A stretch of DNA of 64,000 nucleotides from Brenneria roseae subsp. roseae (GCF_003115845.1 NZ_KZ819027.1:57201-121200); one strand, 5' to 3'. Shown: positions 36,442 to 46,221, counted from the first letter of the stretch. Made by a program: numbers and translations. Notes: generated from the sequence alone by a model not told the origin.

Positions 36442-37350
36442 ATGAAAATACAGCTTCTATACGAATTTATCCTGTTATCGGAATTACTTAATTTTAGCAA
36501 GGCTGCACAAAAAATGAATATAACTCAGCCTGTGTTAAGTCGCCATATGAAATACCTTGAAGAACAGTTCAGTGTAGAATTGTTCAGACGTGATACGCAC
36601 CGCGTTGAATTGACTTCGACCGGCAAACTGTTCTCTGTAGAAGCGCGAAAAATAATCTATCAGTATGAAACATCTATCTCAGTCATTAATGCGTTCACCG
36701 GTAAAAGTCGCCGCCGACTGACTATCACGTTCTTGGGAGAGGCTATTCAATATATTTTGATAAAATTCTTAACACAATTCCGACAGGAGAATGCCGATAT
36801 TGTTGTTGAGTGCCGTGATAGTGAACTGGATGAAGCATTACTTTTTTTGGAGGATCATAGCTGCGATTTGGGTTTTTTGATTCGGCCTAATTTTCTGGAG
36901 AATAAAAAATTCTGTGCTCTATCGTTTCAGACCGATCCGCTGTGTGTGGCGGTGAACAAGAATCATCCATTGGCTGGGCGAGAGCGAGTGTCGTTAAGGG
37001 AAGTCAGCGAGTGGCCCATTATTCGCGTGGATCCTCGTGAGTTTTTGTTATCTGAAGAATACAGCACTCGATTTTTCGATTGCTACCACATTCCTTTTAC
37101 ACTGGATAAAGAATACCCCAACCTGAAAACCTGTTGTTTTAATCTTGAGTTCAGGGATCGGGTGGCGTTACTCATGCCGAAGCATCGGGGGTATTTATTG
37201 GGTAGCAATAGCGTGTTACTGGAAGTGATAGAAGATGACTACTGGTTTAATCTGGAGCTGGTATGGGATGATAAAAATACAAACCCTTGTATTGCTATGT
37301 TTTTAAACGAATTTAAAAGTTTCCTCAATACCAGGGAATTGCAGTCATGA
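36442..37350 (+). CDS. LysR-family regulator, candidate regulator of the catabolic cluster
   Basis: A 302-aa LysR-type regulator. The helix-turn-helix is LLNFSKAAQKMNITQPVLSR with EEQFSVELFRRDTHRVELTS. The effector domain is AT-richer and less conserved than in DmlR, and I cannot name a subfamily. I took ATG 36442, as the track-longer TTG one codon earlier has no advantage. It lies 609 bp upstream of, and on the same strand as, the beta-diketone/beta-keto acid cluster, and no other regulator is near that cluster, so it is the best candidate for its control. Confidence 0.85.
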   Translation: MKIQLLYEFILLSELLNFSKAAQKMNITQPVLSRHMKYLEEQFSVELFRRDTHRVELTSTGKLFSVEARKIIYQYETSISVINAFTGKSRRRLTITFLGEAIQYILIKFLTQFRQENADIVVECRDSELDEALLFLEDHSCDLGFLIRPNFLENKKFCALSFQTDPLCVAVNKNHPLAGRERVSLREVSEWPIIRVDPREFLLSEEYSTRFFDCYHIPFTLDKEYPNLKTCCFNLEFRDRVALLMPKHRGYLLGSNSVLLEVIEDDYWFNLELVWDDKNTNPCIAMFLNEFKSFLNTRELQS

Positions 37351-37959
37351 ATGTAAGTCTGCCTCCTTCCACCTTACAGGTACATTGGCCTTTCTCCACA
37401 CCTTTCTCAAGAATAAATAATATTATTTAAGATTTTCATGTGTTTTTTCGAAATATAGTGGGTTGTTAATCAATTTTCCCTGAGAAAAAATTCCTGAAGC
37501 AGACGCTGGCGATTGCATAACCGGGAAACAACCCGGTTTATCGCATTAAACCCTTTTTTGCTCAGGTTGACGCCGTTGTCATCGGTAACGATATCTAATT
37601 CAATTTTCGGATGATATGGGAAGAGCTAAGAGGAAATAATCAAATGTGATATACATCCCATTAATATCTCATCAGCCACCGTCAATTTTGGGTTTTAATA
37701 TTATTAATTTCCGGTTTAAAAAATATATATCTTGTTGTTTTTAAAGTGAAATATAATATTTCCATCATGATTTTATAAATGGCTATGCTAAAAATGCATA
37801 GCCGTGTTAATAAAAAGAATTTCTCCTGTTCGGGGGGCGATGATACGTTTTTATTGCCCCGGAAGTGCCGGAATAAAAATGTGAATTACATCATATAAAA
37901 CGGCATCTCTTCCAATAAATGCCAATGAATTCAAATAAAGAAATATAAAGGAGTAACTC
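37351..37959. other. AT-rich region ahead of the catabolic cluster
   Basis: About 610 bp without an intact gene. It contains a short minus-strand coding remnant (37470-37625) and the presumed promoter region of the crotonase gene near the right end. The composition is clearly more AT-rich than the genes that follow. Confidence 0.55.
37470..37625 (-). pseudogene. Unidentified 51-codon coding remnant
   Basis: A minus-strand frame reads YHPKIELDIVTDDNGVNLSK then KGFNAINRVVSRLCNRQRLL and ends QEFFLREN-stop. It looks protein-like in residue and codon choice, but it is preceded in frame by a stop codon and has no start. I do not recognise the family. It may be the tail of a lost gene or chance. 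Confidence 0.3.
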
Positions 37960-38955
37960 ATGGTGATTAAAGCCAATTATGAGTCTGATCACGACAAGCG
38001 TAAAGAAATGTCACATAAGGAATTGGGAACGATTCCCCATATGCCTTTTGAAGAATATTCAGAAAAGCTCAAACACTGCTTCACCATGAAGCGGAAGAAC
38101 GGAATTCTTGAAGCCCGACTCCATACCAACGGCGATAGTTTGCAATGGGGCGCGCCGGCGCATCAGGCGCTTCACTACTTCTTTGATTGGGCCGGCAGGG
38201 ACCCGGACAACGAGATCATTATTCTTGGCGGCACCGGTAAGGATTTTATGAAAGGCATCGGCCGGCTGGATGAAAACGGTAACTGGCTTCCGGCCACCGA
38301 GTTCTCTTCGGCGCCGGACGAAGCATGGAAAATGTATGAATATCAGTACTATGACGGCACCAACGACATTGAAGGCCAGGTCTTTGATGTAGAGGTTCCC
38401 ACCATTGGCGTCTGGAACGGCGCGGCTTTCCATACCGACCTGGTGCTGTTCAGCGACCTTACCCTGTGTACCGAAGACGCATGGACTACGGAGATGCACT
38501 TCCGCACCAACATGGTGCCCGGCGACGGTATTCAAATCGCCTGGCGCGAGCTGATGGGCCGTAAGCGCTATGCCTACGCTGAACTGACCGGCGAAATCAT
38601 TACCGCGCGCAAGGCGCTTGCCCTCGGCATGGTCAACGAAATCTGCCCCGATACGGAAGCGGCCTATGACCGCGCCTGGGAAATTGCCGAATTGATTATG
38701 CGCACCGGCACCCGCGTTACCCGCCGCATCACCACGCAGCAACTGCGTAAAGCCTGGAAGGAAGACATCGCCAACGAACTGCGCAACGCCTTCGCTACCG
38801 AAATGTTTGTGACCGCCACCGAGCACTCTCCGCACGAAGCCAACTACTGGATGTTGGCCCACGAAGAGGCCGAGCTGGTCAAGGCTGCCGAAAAGAAAGG
38901 CAAGGTTATTCGTCCAAGGATCGGCGGCGGGCAGGAAGAAGACGAAATCAAGTAA
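37960..38955 (+). CDS. Crotonase-fold beta-diketone hydrolase, 6-oxocamphor hydrolase-like
   Basis: Enoyl-CoA hydratase-superfamily protein (331 aa) that aligns with Rhodococcus 6-oxocamphor hydrolase, which opens a cyclic 1,3-diketone by a retro-Claisen reaction without CoA. From MPFEEYSEKL (residue 28) onward the two run parallel. The OCH active-site residues His45, His122, His145 and Asp154 correspond to H68 (WGAPAHQAL), H158 (GAAFHTDLVLFSD), H180 and D189 (MHFRTNMVPGDG) with nearly conserved spacing. It has about 27 extra N-terminal residues and a charged tail (IRPRIGGGQEEDEIK). It leads a cluster with BKACE, CoA transferase and thiolases. The substrate is unknown; a normal CoA-dependent hydratase role is less likely. 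Confidence 0.72.
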   Translation: MVIKANYESDHDKRKEMSHKELGTIPHMPFEEYSEKLKHCFTMKRKNGILEARLHTNGDSLQWGAPAHQALHYFFDWAGRDPDNEIIILGGTGKDFMKGIGRLDENGNWLPATEFSSAPDEAWKMYEYQYYDGTNDIEGQVFDVEVPTIGVWNGAAFHTDLVLFSDLTLCTEDAWTTEMHFRTNMVPGDGIQIAWRELMGRKRYAYAELTGEIITARKALALGMVNEICPDTEAAYDRAWEIAELIMRTGTRVTRRITTQQLRKAWKEDIANELRNAFATEMFVTATEHSPHEANYWMLAHEEAELVKAAEKKGKVIRPRIGGGQEEDEIK

Positions 38956-39152
38956 GGGCCTGCTGCTGGCTTTGACTGACCCTATGCACCTGAGCGTCAT
39001 CGCCATTCGGTCAACGGCGGCCGTTCATACGGTCGCCGGACTTGACGACGGCATAGCGCATCGCCCGTCGTCAGGAACCGCGCCACAATAGCAGGCGTGA
39101 ATATGTAAGATATTGATTTTTATAAAATAAAAACTGTGAGCGGGGAAGATCC

Positions 39153-39992
39153 ATGAACACAGGCAACGACATTATTATTTCCGCCGCGCTGACCGGCGCG
39201 GTAACACCAAAAGATATCAATGAAAATATTCCTCTGACGCCAGAAGAAATCGCGGCGGATGCCTACCGTTGCTGGCAGCAGGGCGCCGCCATCGTGCACC
39301 TTCATATGCGTGACGATGAAGGCATGGGCACCATGGACCGCGAGAAGTTTGCCCAGACTATCCGTCTGCTGCGCGACTACCGTGACTGCGATGTGATTAT
39401 CAACTGCACCACGTCCGGCGATCATCGCGCCAGCGACGCGCAGCGTATGGCGCACGTTTCCACGCTTGACGGGATCGAAATGGCCTCCTGGGATGCCGGG
39501 TCGTTTAACTGGATGCCCGGCGGCGTGTTTATCAATTCTCCGCAGTTCCTGGGAAAGCTGGGTGAAATCCTCACGGAACGGTCGATCAAGCCGGAAGTGG
39601 AAATCTTCGACAGCGGCATGTTGGGCGTTGCCGGCTATTTTGTCGAGCAGGGCAAGCTGCAGTCGCCGCTCCATTATCAATTCTGTCTCGGCGTGCCGGG
39701 GGGGATGCCCGCCACGGTAGAGAACCTTAACTATCTGGTTTCACATATTCCGGCGGATGCCACCTGGTCGGCGTTTGGCGTCGGCAAGCACCATCTGCCG
39801 ATTCTGTTTGCCACCCTGGCGCTGGGCGGACACGTGCGGGTAGGGCTGGAAGACAACGTCTATTTCAGCAAGGGCGTGAAAGCCACCAATCCACAGTTGG
39901 TGGAGCGCGCGGCACAGGCCATTCGCCTGGCGGGCAAGCAGGTGGCGACGCCTGCCAGCGCCAGAAAAATATTGGGGATTCGTCCTCTGTAG
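39153..39992 (+). CDS. Beta-keto acid cleavage enzyme (BKACE, DUF849)
   Basis: Zinc-dependent TIM-barrel enzyme (279 aa) of the family that contains 3-keto-5-aminohexanoate cleavage enzyme Kce. The family condenses a beta-keto acid with acetyl-CoA to give acetoacetate plus a new acyl-CoA. Zinc ligands are visible as H49 and H51 (AIVHLHMRDDEG) and E233 (VRVGLEDNVYFSKG). Other family blocks are INCTTSGD, MASWDAGSFNW, PEVEIFDSGM and the C-terminal ASARKILGI. The specificity residues cannot be read with certainty. Its acetoacetate product fits the adjoining CoA transferase and thiolase genes. Confidence 0.9.
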   Translation: MNTGNDIIISAALTGAVTPKDINENIPLTPEEIAADAYRCWQQGAAIVHLHMRDDEGMGTMDREKFAQTIRLLRDYRDCDVIINCTTSGDHRASDAQRMAHVSTLDGIEMASWDAGSFNWMPGGVFINSPQFLGKLGEILTERSIKPEVEIFDSGMLGVAGYFVEQGKLQSPLHYQFCLGVPGGMPATVENLNYLVSHIPADATWSAFGVGKHHLPILFATLALGGHVRVGLEDNVYFSKGVKATNPQLVERAAQAIRLAGKQVATPASARKILGIRPL

Positions 39993-40027
39993 TTATCCCT
40001 TTATGCGGTTACATCGGGAAAAGAATT

Positions 40028-41197
40028 ATGAAAGAAGCAGTCATTGTTTCGGCGGCTCGCACGCCGATCGGCAGGTGCCGCGGCGTATTGGCGCCGGTTC
40101 CGGCGCATAAGCTGGGGGCGCTGGCGGTGAAAGAGGCGGTACGCCGGGCCGGAATAGCCCCAGAGAGTATTGATGACGTTATCTTCGCCAATTTAATGAA
40201 CAACGAAATCAACAATATGGGGCGGATGGTGGCGCTGGAAGCGGGGCTGCCCATTTCGGTGCCGGGCATCACGCTCGATCGTCAGTGCGCCGCGTCGCTT
40301 AATGCGCTGGCCTATGGCGCGATTCAGATTATGGCGGGTTTCGCCAAAACCGTGGTCGTTGGCGGCGTGGAAAGCGATTCCAGGCGTACCTGGTCGATGG
40401 AAAAAACGGAAACGGCGTATTCGGTGCAGCCGCCGCGCTGGGTGGATATTCATACCTCGCCGGATCGGCTGGGCAATCCTTCCATGGGGATCACGGCCGA
40501 AAATATTGCCCGCCGCTATGAGCTGAGCCGCGGAGAACTGGATGAGTTTTCGCTGCGTAGCCACCGGCTGGCTGCGGCGGCCTGGCAGCAGGGGCGGTTT
40601 GACGAGCAGGTGGTGCCGGTTTCATTACCGGATAGAAAAGGAAAGGAAATCGTGGTGCGGCAGGATGAATCGGTGCGCCCCGACTGTTCGCTGGCGGCGC
40701 TCTCTGCGCTGCGCCCTGCTTTTTGCGACGACGGTATCGTCACCGCCGGCAATAGCTCGCCGATGAGCGACGGCGCGGGCGCGCTGGTGGTGATGGAACG
40801 CTCGCTGGCGCAAGCGCAGGGACGGGAAATTCTGGCGGTATTCCGCGGCTATGCCGCCGCCGGCGTCGACCCCAACTATATGGGGCTGGGGCCGGTGCCT
40901 GCCACGGGCAAATTACTGCAACAGACCGGCCTGACGGTTAAAGACATTGACCTGTGGGAACTGAATGAAGCCTTTGCCGCCCAGTCGCTGGCCTGTATCC
41001 GGGATATCGGCATGGATCCGGATCGGGTTAACCCGAACGGCGGCGCGATTGCGCTGGGACATCCGCTGGCCGGGAGCGGCGCCATTCTGGCGACCAAAGC
41101 CGTTTATGACATGCAACGCCGTCATCTGAACAATGCCGTCATTACCTTTTGCGTCGGCGGCGGTCAGGGCGTTGCGGTCCTGCTGACGAGGGAATGA
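40028..41197 (+). CDS. Acetyl-CoA acetyltransferase family thiolase (first copy)
   Basis: Thiolase (389 aa) that splits acetoacetyl-CoA or a longer 3-ketoacyl-CoA with CoA. It opens [19 protein letters not shown]. The nucleophilic Cys is in [19 protein letters not shown], the His in [19 protein letters not shown], and the second active Cys in [12 protein letters not shown]. Met/Leu replacements around [20 protein letters not shown] are unlike classic AtoB, so the chain-length preference may differ. It lies 35 bp after the BKACE gene and overlaps the next gene, consistent with one operon. Confidence 0.92.
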   Translation: MKEAVIVSAARTPIGRCRGVLAPVPAHKLGALAVKEAVRRAGIAPESIDDVIFANLMNNEINNMGRMVALEAGLPISVPGITLDRQCAASLNALAYGAIQIMAGFAKTVVVGGVESDSRRTWSMEKTETAYSVQPPRWVDIHTSPDRLGNPSMGITAENIARRYELSRGELDEFSLRSHRLAAAAWQQGRFDEQVVPVSLPDRKGKEIVVRQDESVRPDCSLAALSALRPAFCDDGIVTAGNSSPMSDGAGALVVMERSLAQAQGREILAVFRGYAAAGVDPNYMGLGPVPATGKLLQQTGLTVKDIDLWELNEAFAAQSLACIRDIGMDPDRVNPNGGAIALGHPLAGSGAILATKAVYDMQRRHLNNAVITFCVGGGQGVAVLLTRE

Positions 41198-41865
41198 TGA
41201 TGCCGGGAAAATTTACTTCAACAGATGAAATTATCGGCCTGTTTCGGGACGGACAAACCTTAATGTGCGGCGGTTTTGCCAACCACGGCGTGCCTAACCG
41301 GCTTATTCAATGCGTGATTGACAGCGGCGCGCGGCACTTCACTTTGATTTCCAACGACTCCGGCGACGCGGATCTCACGATAGGCCGACTTATCCATCAC
41401 GGACTGGTGGACAAACTGATTGCGTCGCACATCGGGCGCAATACCGAAACGGTGGCGCTGGTCGCCGCCGGGAAAATCGAACTGGAGCTGGTGCCGCAGG
41501 GCAGCCTGGCCGAGCGCATGCGCTGCGGCGGCTCGGGGCTGGGCGGGGTGCTGACCAAAACCGGCATCGGCACCATGGTGGAAGAAGGCAAACAGTCGGT
41601 GATGGTCAACGGCGAGCGCTATCTGCTGGAAACGGCGCTACAGGCGGATATCGGTCTGGTTCGCGCGCGGACCGCCGATCCGCTCGGCAATCTGACCTAT
41701 CGCGGCACCATGCGCAATTTCAACCCATTAGTCGCTAAAGCCGCCCGCCTGACGCTGGTGGATGCCGACATGCTGGTGGATGTGGATGAGCTCGGCGTCG
41801 ACAGCATTATCACTCCCGGCGCCTATGTGGACAAGATCCTGACGTTGCAAGGAGAACGGCTATGA
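41194..41865 (+). CDS. 3-oxoacid CoA-transferase subunit A
   Basis: Alpha subunit (about 223 aa) of a family I CoA transferase of the AtoD/CtfA/ScoA type. Motifs: the glycine-rich CGGFANHGVPNRLI, GRNTETVALVAAGKIELELV, the oxyanion-loop region GSGLGGVLTKTGIGTMVEEG and NPLVAKAARLTLVDADMLVD. It starts with three consecutive ATG codons overlapping the thiolase stop, with GAGGGA just upstream, so 41194, 41197 and 41200 are all possible. With subunit B it should activate acetoacetate or another short keto acid using acetyl-CoA or succinyl-CoA. Confidence 0.93.
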   Translation: MMMPGKFTSTDEIIGLFRDGQTLMCGGFANHGVPNRLIQCVIDSGARHFTLISNDSGDADLTIGRLIHHGLVDKLIASHIGRNTETVALVAAGKIELELVPQGSLAERMRCGGSGLGGVLTKTGIGTMVEEGKQSVMVNGERYLLETALQADIGLVRARTADPLGNLTYRGTMRNFNPLVAKAARLTLVDADMLVDVDELGVDSIITPGAYVDKILTLQGERL

Positions 41866-42506
41866 ACGCACGCGACAGAATTGCCAAACGTGCCGCGCAA
41901 TATTTTTCGGACGGCGACGTCATCAATCTCGGCATCGGTATCCCCAGCCTGTGCAGCGACTATGCGCCGCCCGGCGTCATGTTCCATACCGAAAACGGTC
42001 TGGTCGGCATGGGGCCGCTGGTCGACGGGCTGCTGGCGGTGGAAGGTTTCTCCAACGCCACCGCGCTGCGTTTTGTGCCGGTGCCTGGCGCCTGCGCGTT
42101 CGACAGCGCCGAATCCTTCGCCCTGGTGCGCGCCGGCAAACTGGCGGCGACGGTGCTGGGCGGGTTGCAGGTGGCGGAGAACGGCGATCTGGCCAACTGG
42201 GCGCAGCCCGGCCGGGTATTCGGCATGGGCGGCGCGATGGATCTGGTCAACGGCGCGCGGAAAGTGATTATCACCATGGAGCTTTGCACCAAGAAAGGCG
42301 AGCCAAAGATAGTCAAATCATGCAGTTATCCGCTGACGGGCGAGGGCTGCGTCGACCATATCGTGACCGAACAGTGTGTGATTGACGTCACGCGCGACGG
42401 ATTGGTATTGGTCGAGCTGCTGGAAGGATTGACGCCCGAAGATATTCAACGTCAGGTCGAACCCCAACTGATCGTCGCCGATCGGTTGACGATTATGCAG
42501 GCTTAA
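41862..42506 (+). CDS. 3-oxoacid CoA-transferase subunit B
   Basis: Beta subunit (214 aa) of the same CoA transferase (AtoA/CtfB/ScoB type). The catalytic glutamate lies in the conserved MFHTENGLVGMGP. Other blocks are NLGIGIPSLCSDY, VLGGLQVAENGDLANW and GRVFGMGGAMDLVNGARKV. It overlaps subunit A by ATGA, the usual coupling of this pair. GC content here is among the highest in the window. Confidence 0.94.
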   Translation: MNARDRIAKRAAQYFSDGDVINLGIGIPSLCSDYAPPGVMFHTENGLVGMGPLVDGLLAVEGFSNATALRFVPVPGACAFDSAESFALVRAGKLAATVLGGLQVAENGDLANWAQPGRVFGMGGAMDLVNGARKVIITMELCTKKGEPKIVKSCSYPLTGEGCVDHIVTEQCVIDVTRDGLVLVELLEGLTPEDIQRQVEPQLIVADRLTIMQA

Positions 42507-42555
42507 TAACGGCGACGGTCCCGCATTACCCTGTTCGCGCCGTGGAGCACACTTT

Positions 42556-43911
42556 ATGACTGGGCAAAAAAATAATATCGCGTTAAATAAAATGACTGCG
42601 TGTTCTATCAAGGATGATACGCCATCCGCCGCCGCCGATCGCAACGGTTTTGGCGCGCGCGGTTGGACCGTTATCATCTTTCAGGCCATCATGTTCTGGA
42701 TTGCCGCGGGTGCTGTGACCCACGGTTTGAACGTGATATTGCCTGCGTTATCTCAGACCTACGATCTGGACTACAGCGCGCTGCTGGCATTGGCGACGCC
42801 GGCGTCCTGGGCTTCGATTCCCGCCGGTCCGGCTTGCGCCTGGCTGTGCGAGAAGAAAGGCGCCAAGTTCAACATCGTTTTCTGTCTTGTGGCCTGCGGG
42901 CTATGCTTCGGCCTGCTGGGATATTGCGGCTCGCTGACCGGATTCGCACTGCTGTTCGCGGGCGTCTGTTTCTTCGGCACCGGGTTTGCCTATGTCGGCG
43001 GCACCGCCATCATGACCAGCTGGTTCGTGCGCAAAGCAGGGCTGGCGTTAGGATGGTGTACGGTGGGGCAGACGTTCTCCAGCGCCTTTTTCGTTCCCAC
43101 GTTGGCGGCGCTGTTCGTTTGGCTGGGGATCATTCATGGCTTCTGGGGTATCTCGGTCATGATGTTCATCATGGCCGTGCTGGTGCTGCTGTTCATCGCC
43201 AATAAACCTGAGGATGTCGGGCTTGCTCCGGATAACGAACCGCTCACCGCCGCTGAACTGGGGGCGCGGGTGCGTGAGCATGACAGCTATGTTTGTCCGC
43301 TCGGCGTCAGACAATTGCTGCGCATGCGCGATGTCTGGTTCATGGGGATCTCCACCGGCGCCATTTATATCATGCTGGTAGGGGTCGTCAGCCAGATCGT
43401 TCCCCGGCTGATGGAGATGGGCTATGAGTTAAACACCGCCATCTTCTATATGACCATGTCAGCGTTGTTCGGCACGCTGGGCGCATACGGCTGGGGCTGG
43501 CTCAATCACCGCATTGGGGTCAAGCGGGCGCTGCTGGTTTATACCCTCTGGTGGATGGTGGCCGTGGTGATTAACCTGTTCGCCCACCATGCCGTGATGT
43601 TGTGGATCTCCCTGCTGATGATTGGCTTCAGCCTGCCGGGTGCCACTAACTTAAGCACGGCGCTGATTGCCACCAAATTTCCCCGTCGCCTTTACGTTCG
43701 CGCCATCGGCATTGTGCATCCGATTCAATCCGTAGTGCGCTGTTTCGCCTTTTCCATTTTGGCTTTCGGCCTGGCGTATCTGGGCGGCTATACCGGCGCT
43801 TATCTGCTGCTGGTGGGGGTCGGCGCCGTCGCATTTCTGTTGATCTTGATGACCAATGTGACGCCCGTCGATGTCAGCGTGGGCACTGAAGGAACCGGGA
43901 GCGAGGAATGA
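42556..43911 (+). CDS. MFS transporter, oxalate/monocarboxylate-type
   Basis: A 451-aa carrier with twelve hydrophobic segments resembling the OFA/monocarboxylate branch of the major facilitator superfamily (TYDLDYSALLALATPASWAS, CFFGTGFAYVGGTAIMTSWF, FVRKAGLALGWCTVGQTFSS, NKPEDVGLAPDNEP in the central loop). It probably brings an acidic or diketone-type substrate into the cell for the cluster. The N-terminal ~35 residues are polar and unusual, and a start near 42592 is possible. The stop overlaps the next gene by ATGA. Confidence 0.85.
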   Translation: MTGQKNNIALNKMTACSIKDDTPSAAADRNGFGARGWTVIIFQAIMFWIAAGAVTHGLNVILPALSQTYDLDYSALLALATPASWASIPAGPACAWLCEKKGAKFNIVFCLVACGLCFGLLGYCGSLTGFALLFAGVCFFGTGFAYVGGTAIMTSWFVRKAGLALGWCTVGQTFSSAFFVPTLAALFVWLGIIHGFWGISVMMFIMAVLVLLFIANKPEDVGLAPDNEPLTAAELGARVREHDSYVCPLGVRQLLRMRDVWFMGISTGAIYIMLVGVVSQIVPRLMEMGYELNTAIFYMTMSALFGTLGAYGWGWLNHRIGVKRALLVYTLWWMVAVVINLFAHHAVMLWISLLMIGFSLPGATNLSTALIATKFPRRLYVRAIGIVHPIQSVVRCFAFSILAFGLAYLGGYTGAYLLLVGVGAVAFLLILMTNVTPVDVSVGTEGTGSEE

Positions 43912-44894
43912 CTCAAATTAAATCAATATCCAGGCATATGGTTCGTGCAATGGCGCTTTATCTCTCTGTGACAGCCGGCCACGCCATTGCCGCGGAGGGC
44001 ATCAGCCCTCTGCAACCCGGCGCGACGACGGGCAATGCCGCCGGAGCATTGCCGCCGCCGGGATGGTATTTGATGGCGGATGTCGCGTCTGAAGGGGGAA
44101 AGCTGAAAAATGAGCAGGGCAAAACGGCCAGGACGCCGACCGGACAACGCATTAAGGCGTCAAACGTCAGTTCCGTCGTGGCGCTGACTTGGGTGCCGGG
44201 TTGGGAAGTGCTGGGCGCGCGCTATGCCGCGGCCATTGCGCAACCGTATAAATGGGCGCGGACCCGGGTCAGCGATGAAAACGGCAGTGATGTCGTGCGT
44301 AGCAGCGGCATGGTTAATACCGCTATCACGCCGGCTATCCTGTCATGGAATTTGGGCGGCGGATACTATTTGGCAACCGGGCTGACCCTCTATGCCGATA
44401 ATGGGAAATTCCGCTACGACTACGATGCGTCCGCCAGGCGTAATGTGAAAGCGTCCACGGCCATCGGCAATGATTATTGGACGGTGGAGCCGAGTCTGGC
44501 ATTAACTTATCTGGCTGATGGCTGGAATATTACGGTTAATAATTTGCTGGATTTTAATACCACCAATAAGACAACCGATTACCGTTCAGGCATGACCTAT
44601 TATCTGGATATGACCGTCGCCAAAAGCATTAATAATTTTACCTTGGGATTAATTGGAAATTATACCAGGCAAATCACCGACGATAAAATTAATGGGAAAG
44701 CGGTGCCCGCAGTTCCGGGTTTTTATGGTGAAGGAAATAAAATGGAGCATGTGCTGGCAGGGCCTTTATTGGCCTATGATTTTGGCGCGTTCTCGATAAA
44801 TGCGCGGATGTTATTCTCGCTACGGGCAAAGAATGACGCCGATGTATCATTCCTTCACCTCGGATTCAGTATGCCATTAATTAACTTTCACTGA
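43908..44894 (+). CDS. Outer-membrane channel, phenol meta-pathway (COG4313) family
   Basis: A 328-aa exported beta-barrel protein. Signal peptide (MALYLSVTAGHAIAAEG), then GISPLQPGATTGNAAGALPP, GWYLMADVASEGGKL and strands such as WNLGGGYYLATGLTLYADNG and NNFTLGLIGNYTRQI, the pattern of the family named for phenol meta-degradation operons. Such proteins are thought to admit hydrophobic or aromatic compounds. Translational overlap with the MFS gene suggests the two form an outer/inner membrane uptake pair. C-terminal residues end in Phe-His, near the usual barrel signal. Confidence 0.75.
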   Translation: MTQIKSISRHMVRAMALYLSVTAGHAIAAEGISPLQPGATTGNAAGALPPPGWYLMADVASEGGKLKNEQGKTARTPTGQRIKASNVSSVVALTWVPGWEVLGARYAAAIAQPYKWARTRVSDENGSDVVRSSGMVNTAITPAILSWNLGGGYYLATGLTLYADNGKFRYDYDASARRNVKASTAIGNDYWTVEPSLALTYLADGWNITVNNLLDFNTTNKTTDYRSGMTYYLDMTVAKSINNFTLGLIGNYTRQITDDKINGKAVPAVPGFYGEGNKMEHVLAGPLLAYDFGAFSINARMLFSLRAKNDADVSFLHLGFSMPLINFH

Positions 44895-45042
44895 ATATTG
44901 GCGTGTTTAATATTGGCGGCGAATTTTTAACTTCAGGAAAACATAAATAACGCTATCTGTCGGTTTGTTATTCGTGAATTAATTCGGCCTGATGCCAAAT
45001 CAAATTCAGTGTGAAGAGTATCTCTATTATAACGAGGCATTT

Positions 45043-46221
45043 ATGACATCACTTGTTATCGCCAGCGCCGCACGGACGGCCATTGGCAAATTTGGCGGCA
45101 GCCTGAGCACCTTCAGCGCGCCACAGTTGGGCGCCCTGGTGATGGATGCGGCGGTTCGTCGGGCGGGACTTGAACCCTCAGCCATCGACGAGGTGATTTT
45201 TGGTAACGTGCTTCAGGCCGGGCTGGGACAAAACCCCGCCCGTCAGGCGCTGCTGCAAGCCGGTCTGCCGGATACCACGCCGGCCACCAGCGTCAATATG
45301 GTCTGTGGCTCCGGACTGCAAAGCGTGATCCTCGCCGCGCAAAGCATTGCCGCCGGTAACGCGGATGCGGTGCTGGCGGGCGGCATGGAAAACATGTCGG
45401 CGGCGCCCTACCTGCTTAATCAGGTGCGCTGGGGGTATCGGATGGGGGATCAATCGGTCACCGACAGCATGGTCAATGACGGTCTGTTCTGCGCCATCAA
45501 CCGTTATCACATGGGGGTCACGGCGGAAAATGTGGCGAAACGCTGTCAGGTCAGCCGTCAGGAGCAGGATGAAGTGGCGCTGCTTTCCCAGCGCCGGGCG
45601 GCGGCGGCGATTGAGCGTGGCGCATTTCAGCAGGAAATCATTCCGGTAACGCTGAAAAGCAAGAAAGGCGACACGGTGTTTGCGGTTGATGAGCACCTGC
45701 GGGCGAATACCTCGGCGGAAAGTCTGGCAAAACTGTCGCCGGCCTTTGATCCCGAAGGTTCCGTAACGGCGGGCAATGCATCGGGGATTAACGATGGCGC
45801 GGCCGCGCTGGTCGTGATGAGCGAGTCGTGGGCCAAACAGCATGGTATTAAACCGCTGGCGCGGATCCGCAGCTATGCCGTCAGCGGCGTCGATCCCGCC
45901 GTGATGGGGCTGGGTCCGGTGCCGGCAACCCGGATGGCGTTGCATCGGGCGGGGTTAACGGTCGGCGATCTTGATCTGGTGGAAGCCAACGAGGCCTTTG
46001 CCGCCCAGTTTGTCGCCGTCGGTCATGAGCTGAAGCTGGATATGGATAAAACCAATATTAACGGCGGCGCCATTGCGCTGGGTCACCCGATCGGCGCGTC
46101 CGGCGCCCGTATCCTGGTGACGCTATTACATGCATTGGCTGCACAGGATAAAACGCTGGGGCTGGCGACGCTTTGTGTCGGCGGCGGGCAGGGGGTGGCG
46201 ATGATAGTGGAGCGCCTTTGA
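45043..46221 (+). CDS. Acetyl-CoA acetyltransferase (second thiolase)
   Basis: Thiolase (392 aa) with the classic AtoB/PhaA pattern: [20 protein letters not shown], the nucleophile in [54 protein letters not shown] and [12 protein letters not shown] chose ATG 45043, preceded by ACGAGG; the open frame extends back to 44992. It is the best candidate for splitting acetoacetyl-CoA, while the first thiolase is more divergent. It is about 150 bp from the channel gene and still on the same strand. Confidence 0.93.
   Translation: MTSLVIASAARTAIGKFGGSLSTFSAPQLGALVMDAAVRRAGLEPSAIDEVIFGNVLQAGLGQNPARQALLQAGLPDTTPATSVNMVCGSGLQSVILAAQSIAAGNADAVLAGGMENMSAAPYLLNQVRWGYRMGDQSVTDSMVNDGLFCAINRYHMGVTAENVAKRCQVSRQEQDEVALLSQRRAAAAIERGAFQQEIIPVTLKSKKGDTVFAVDEHLRANTSAESLAKLSPAFDPEGSVTAGNASGINDGAAALVVMSESWAKQHGIKPLARIRSYAVSGVDPAVMGLGPVPATRMALHRAGLTVGDLDLVEANEAFAAQFVAVGHELKLDMDKTNINGGAIALGHPIGASGARILVTLLHALAAQDKTLGLATLCVGGGQGVAMIVERL

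Noticed and set aside
41960..42385. Long open frames in alternate frames and on the reverse strand over the CoA transferase genes
   Set aside because: They are by-products of high GC content; the AtoD/AtoA-type frames carry all conserved motifs.
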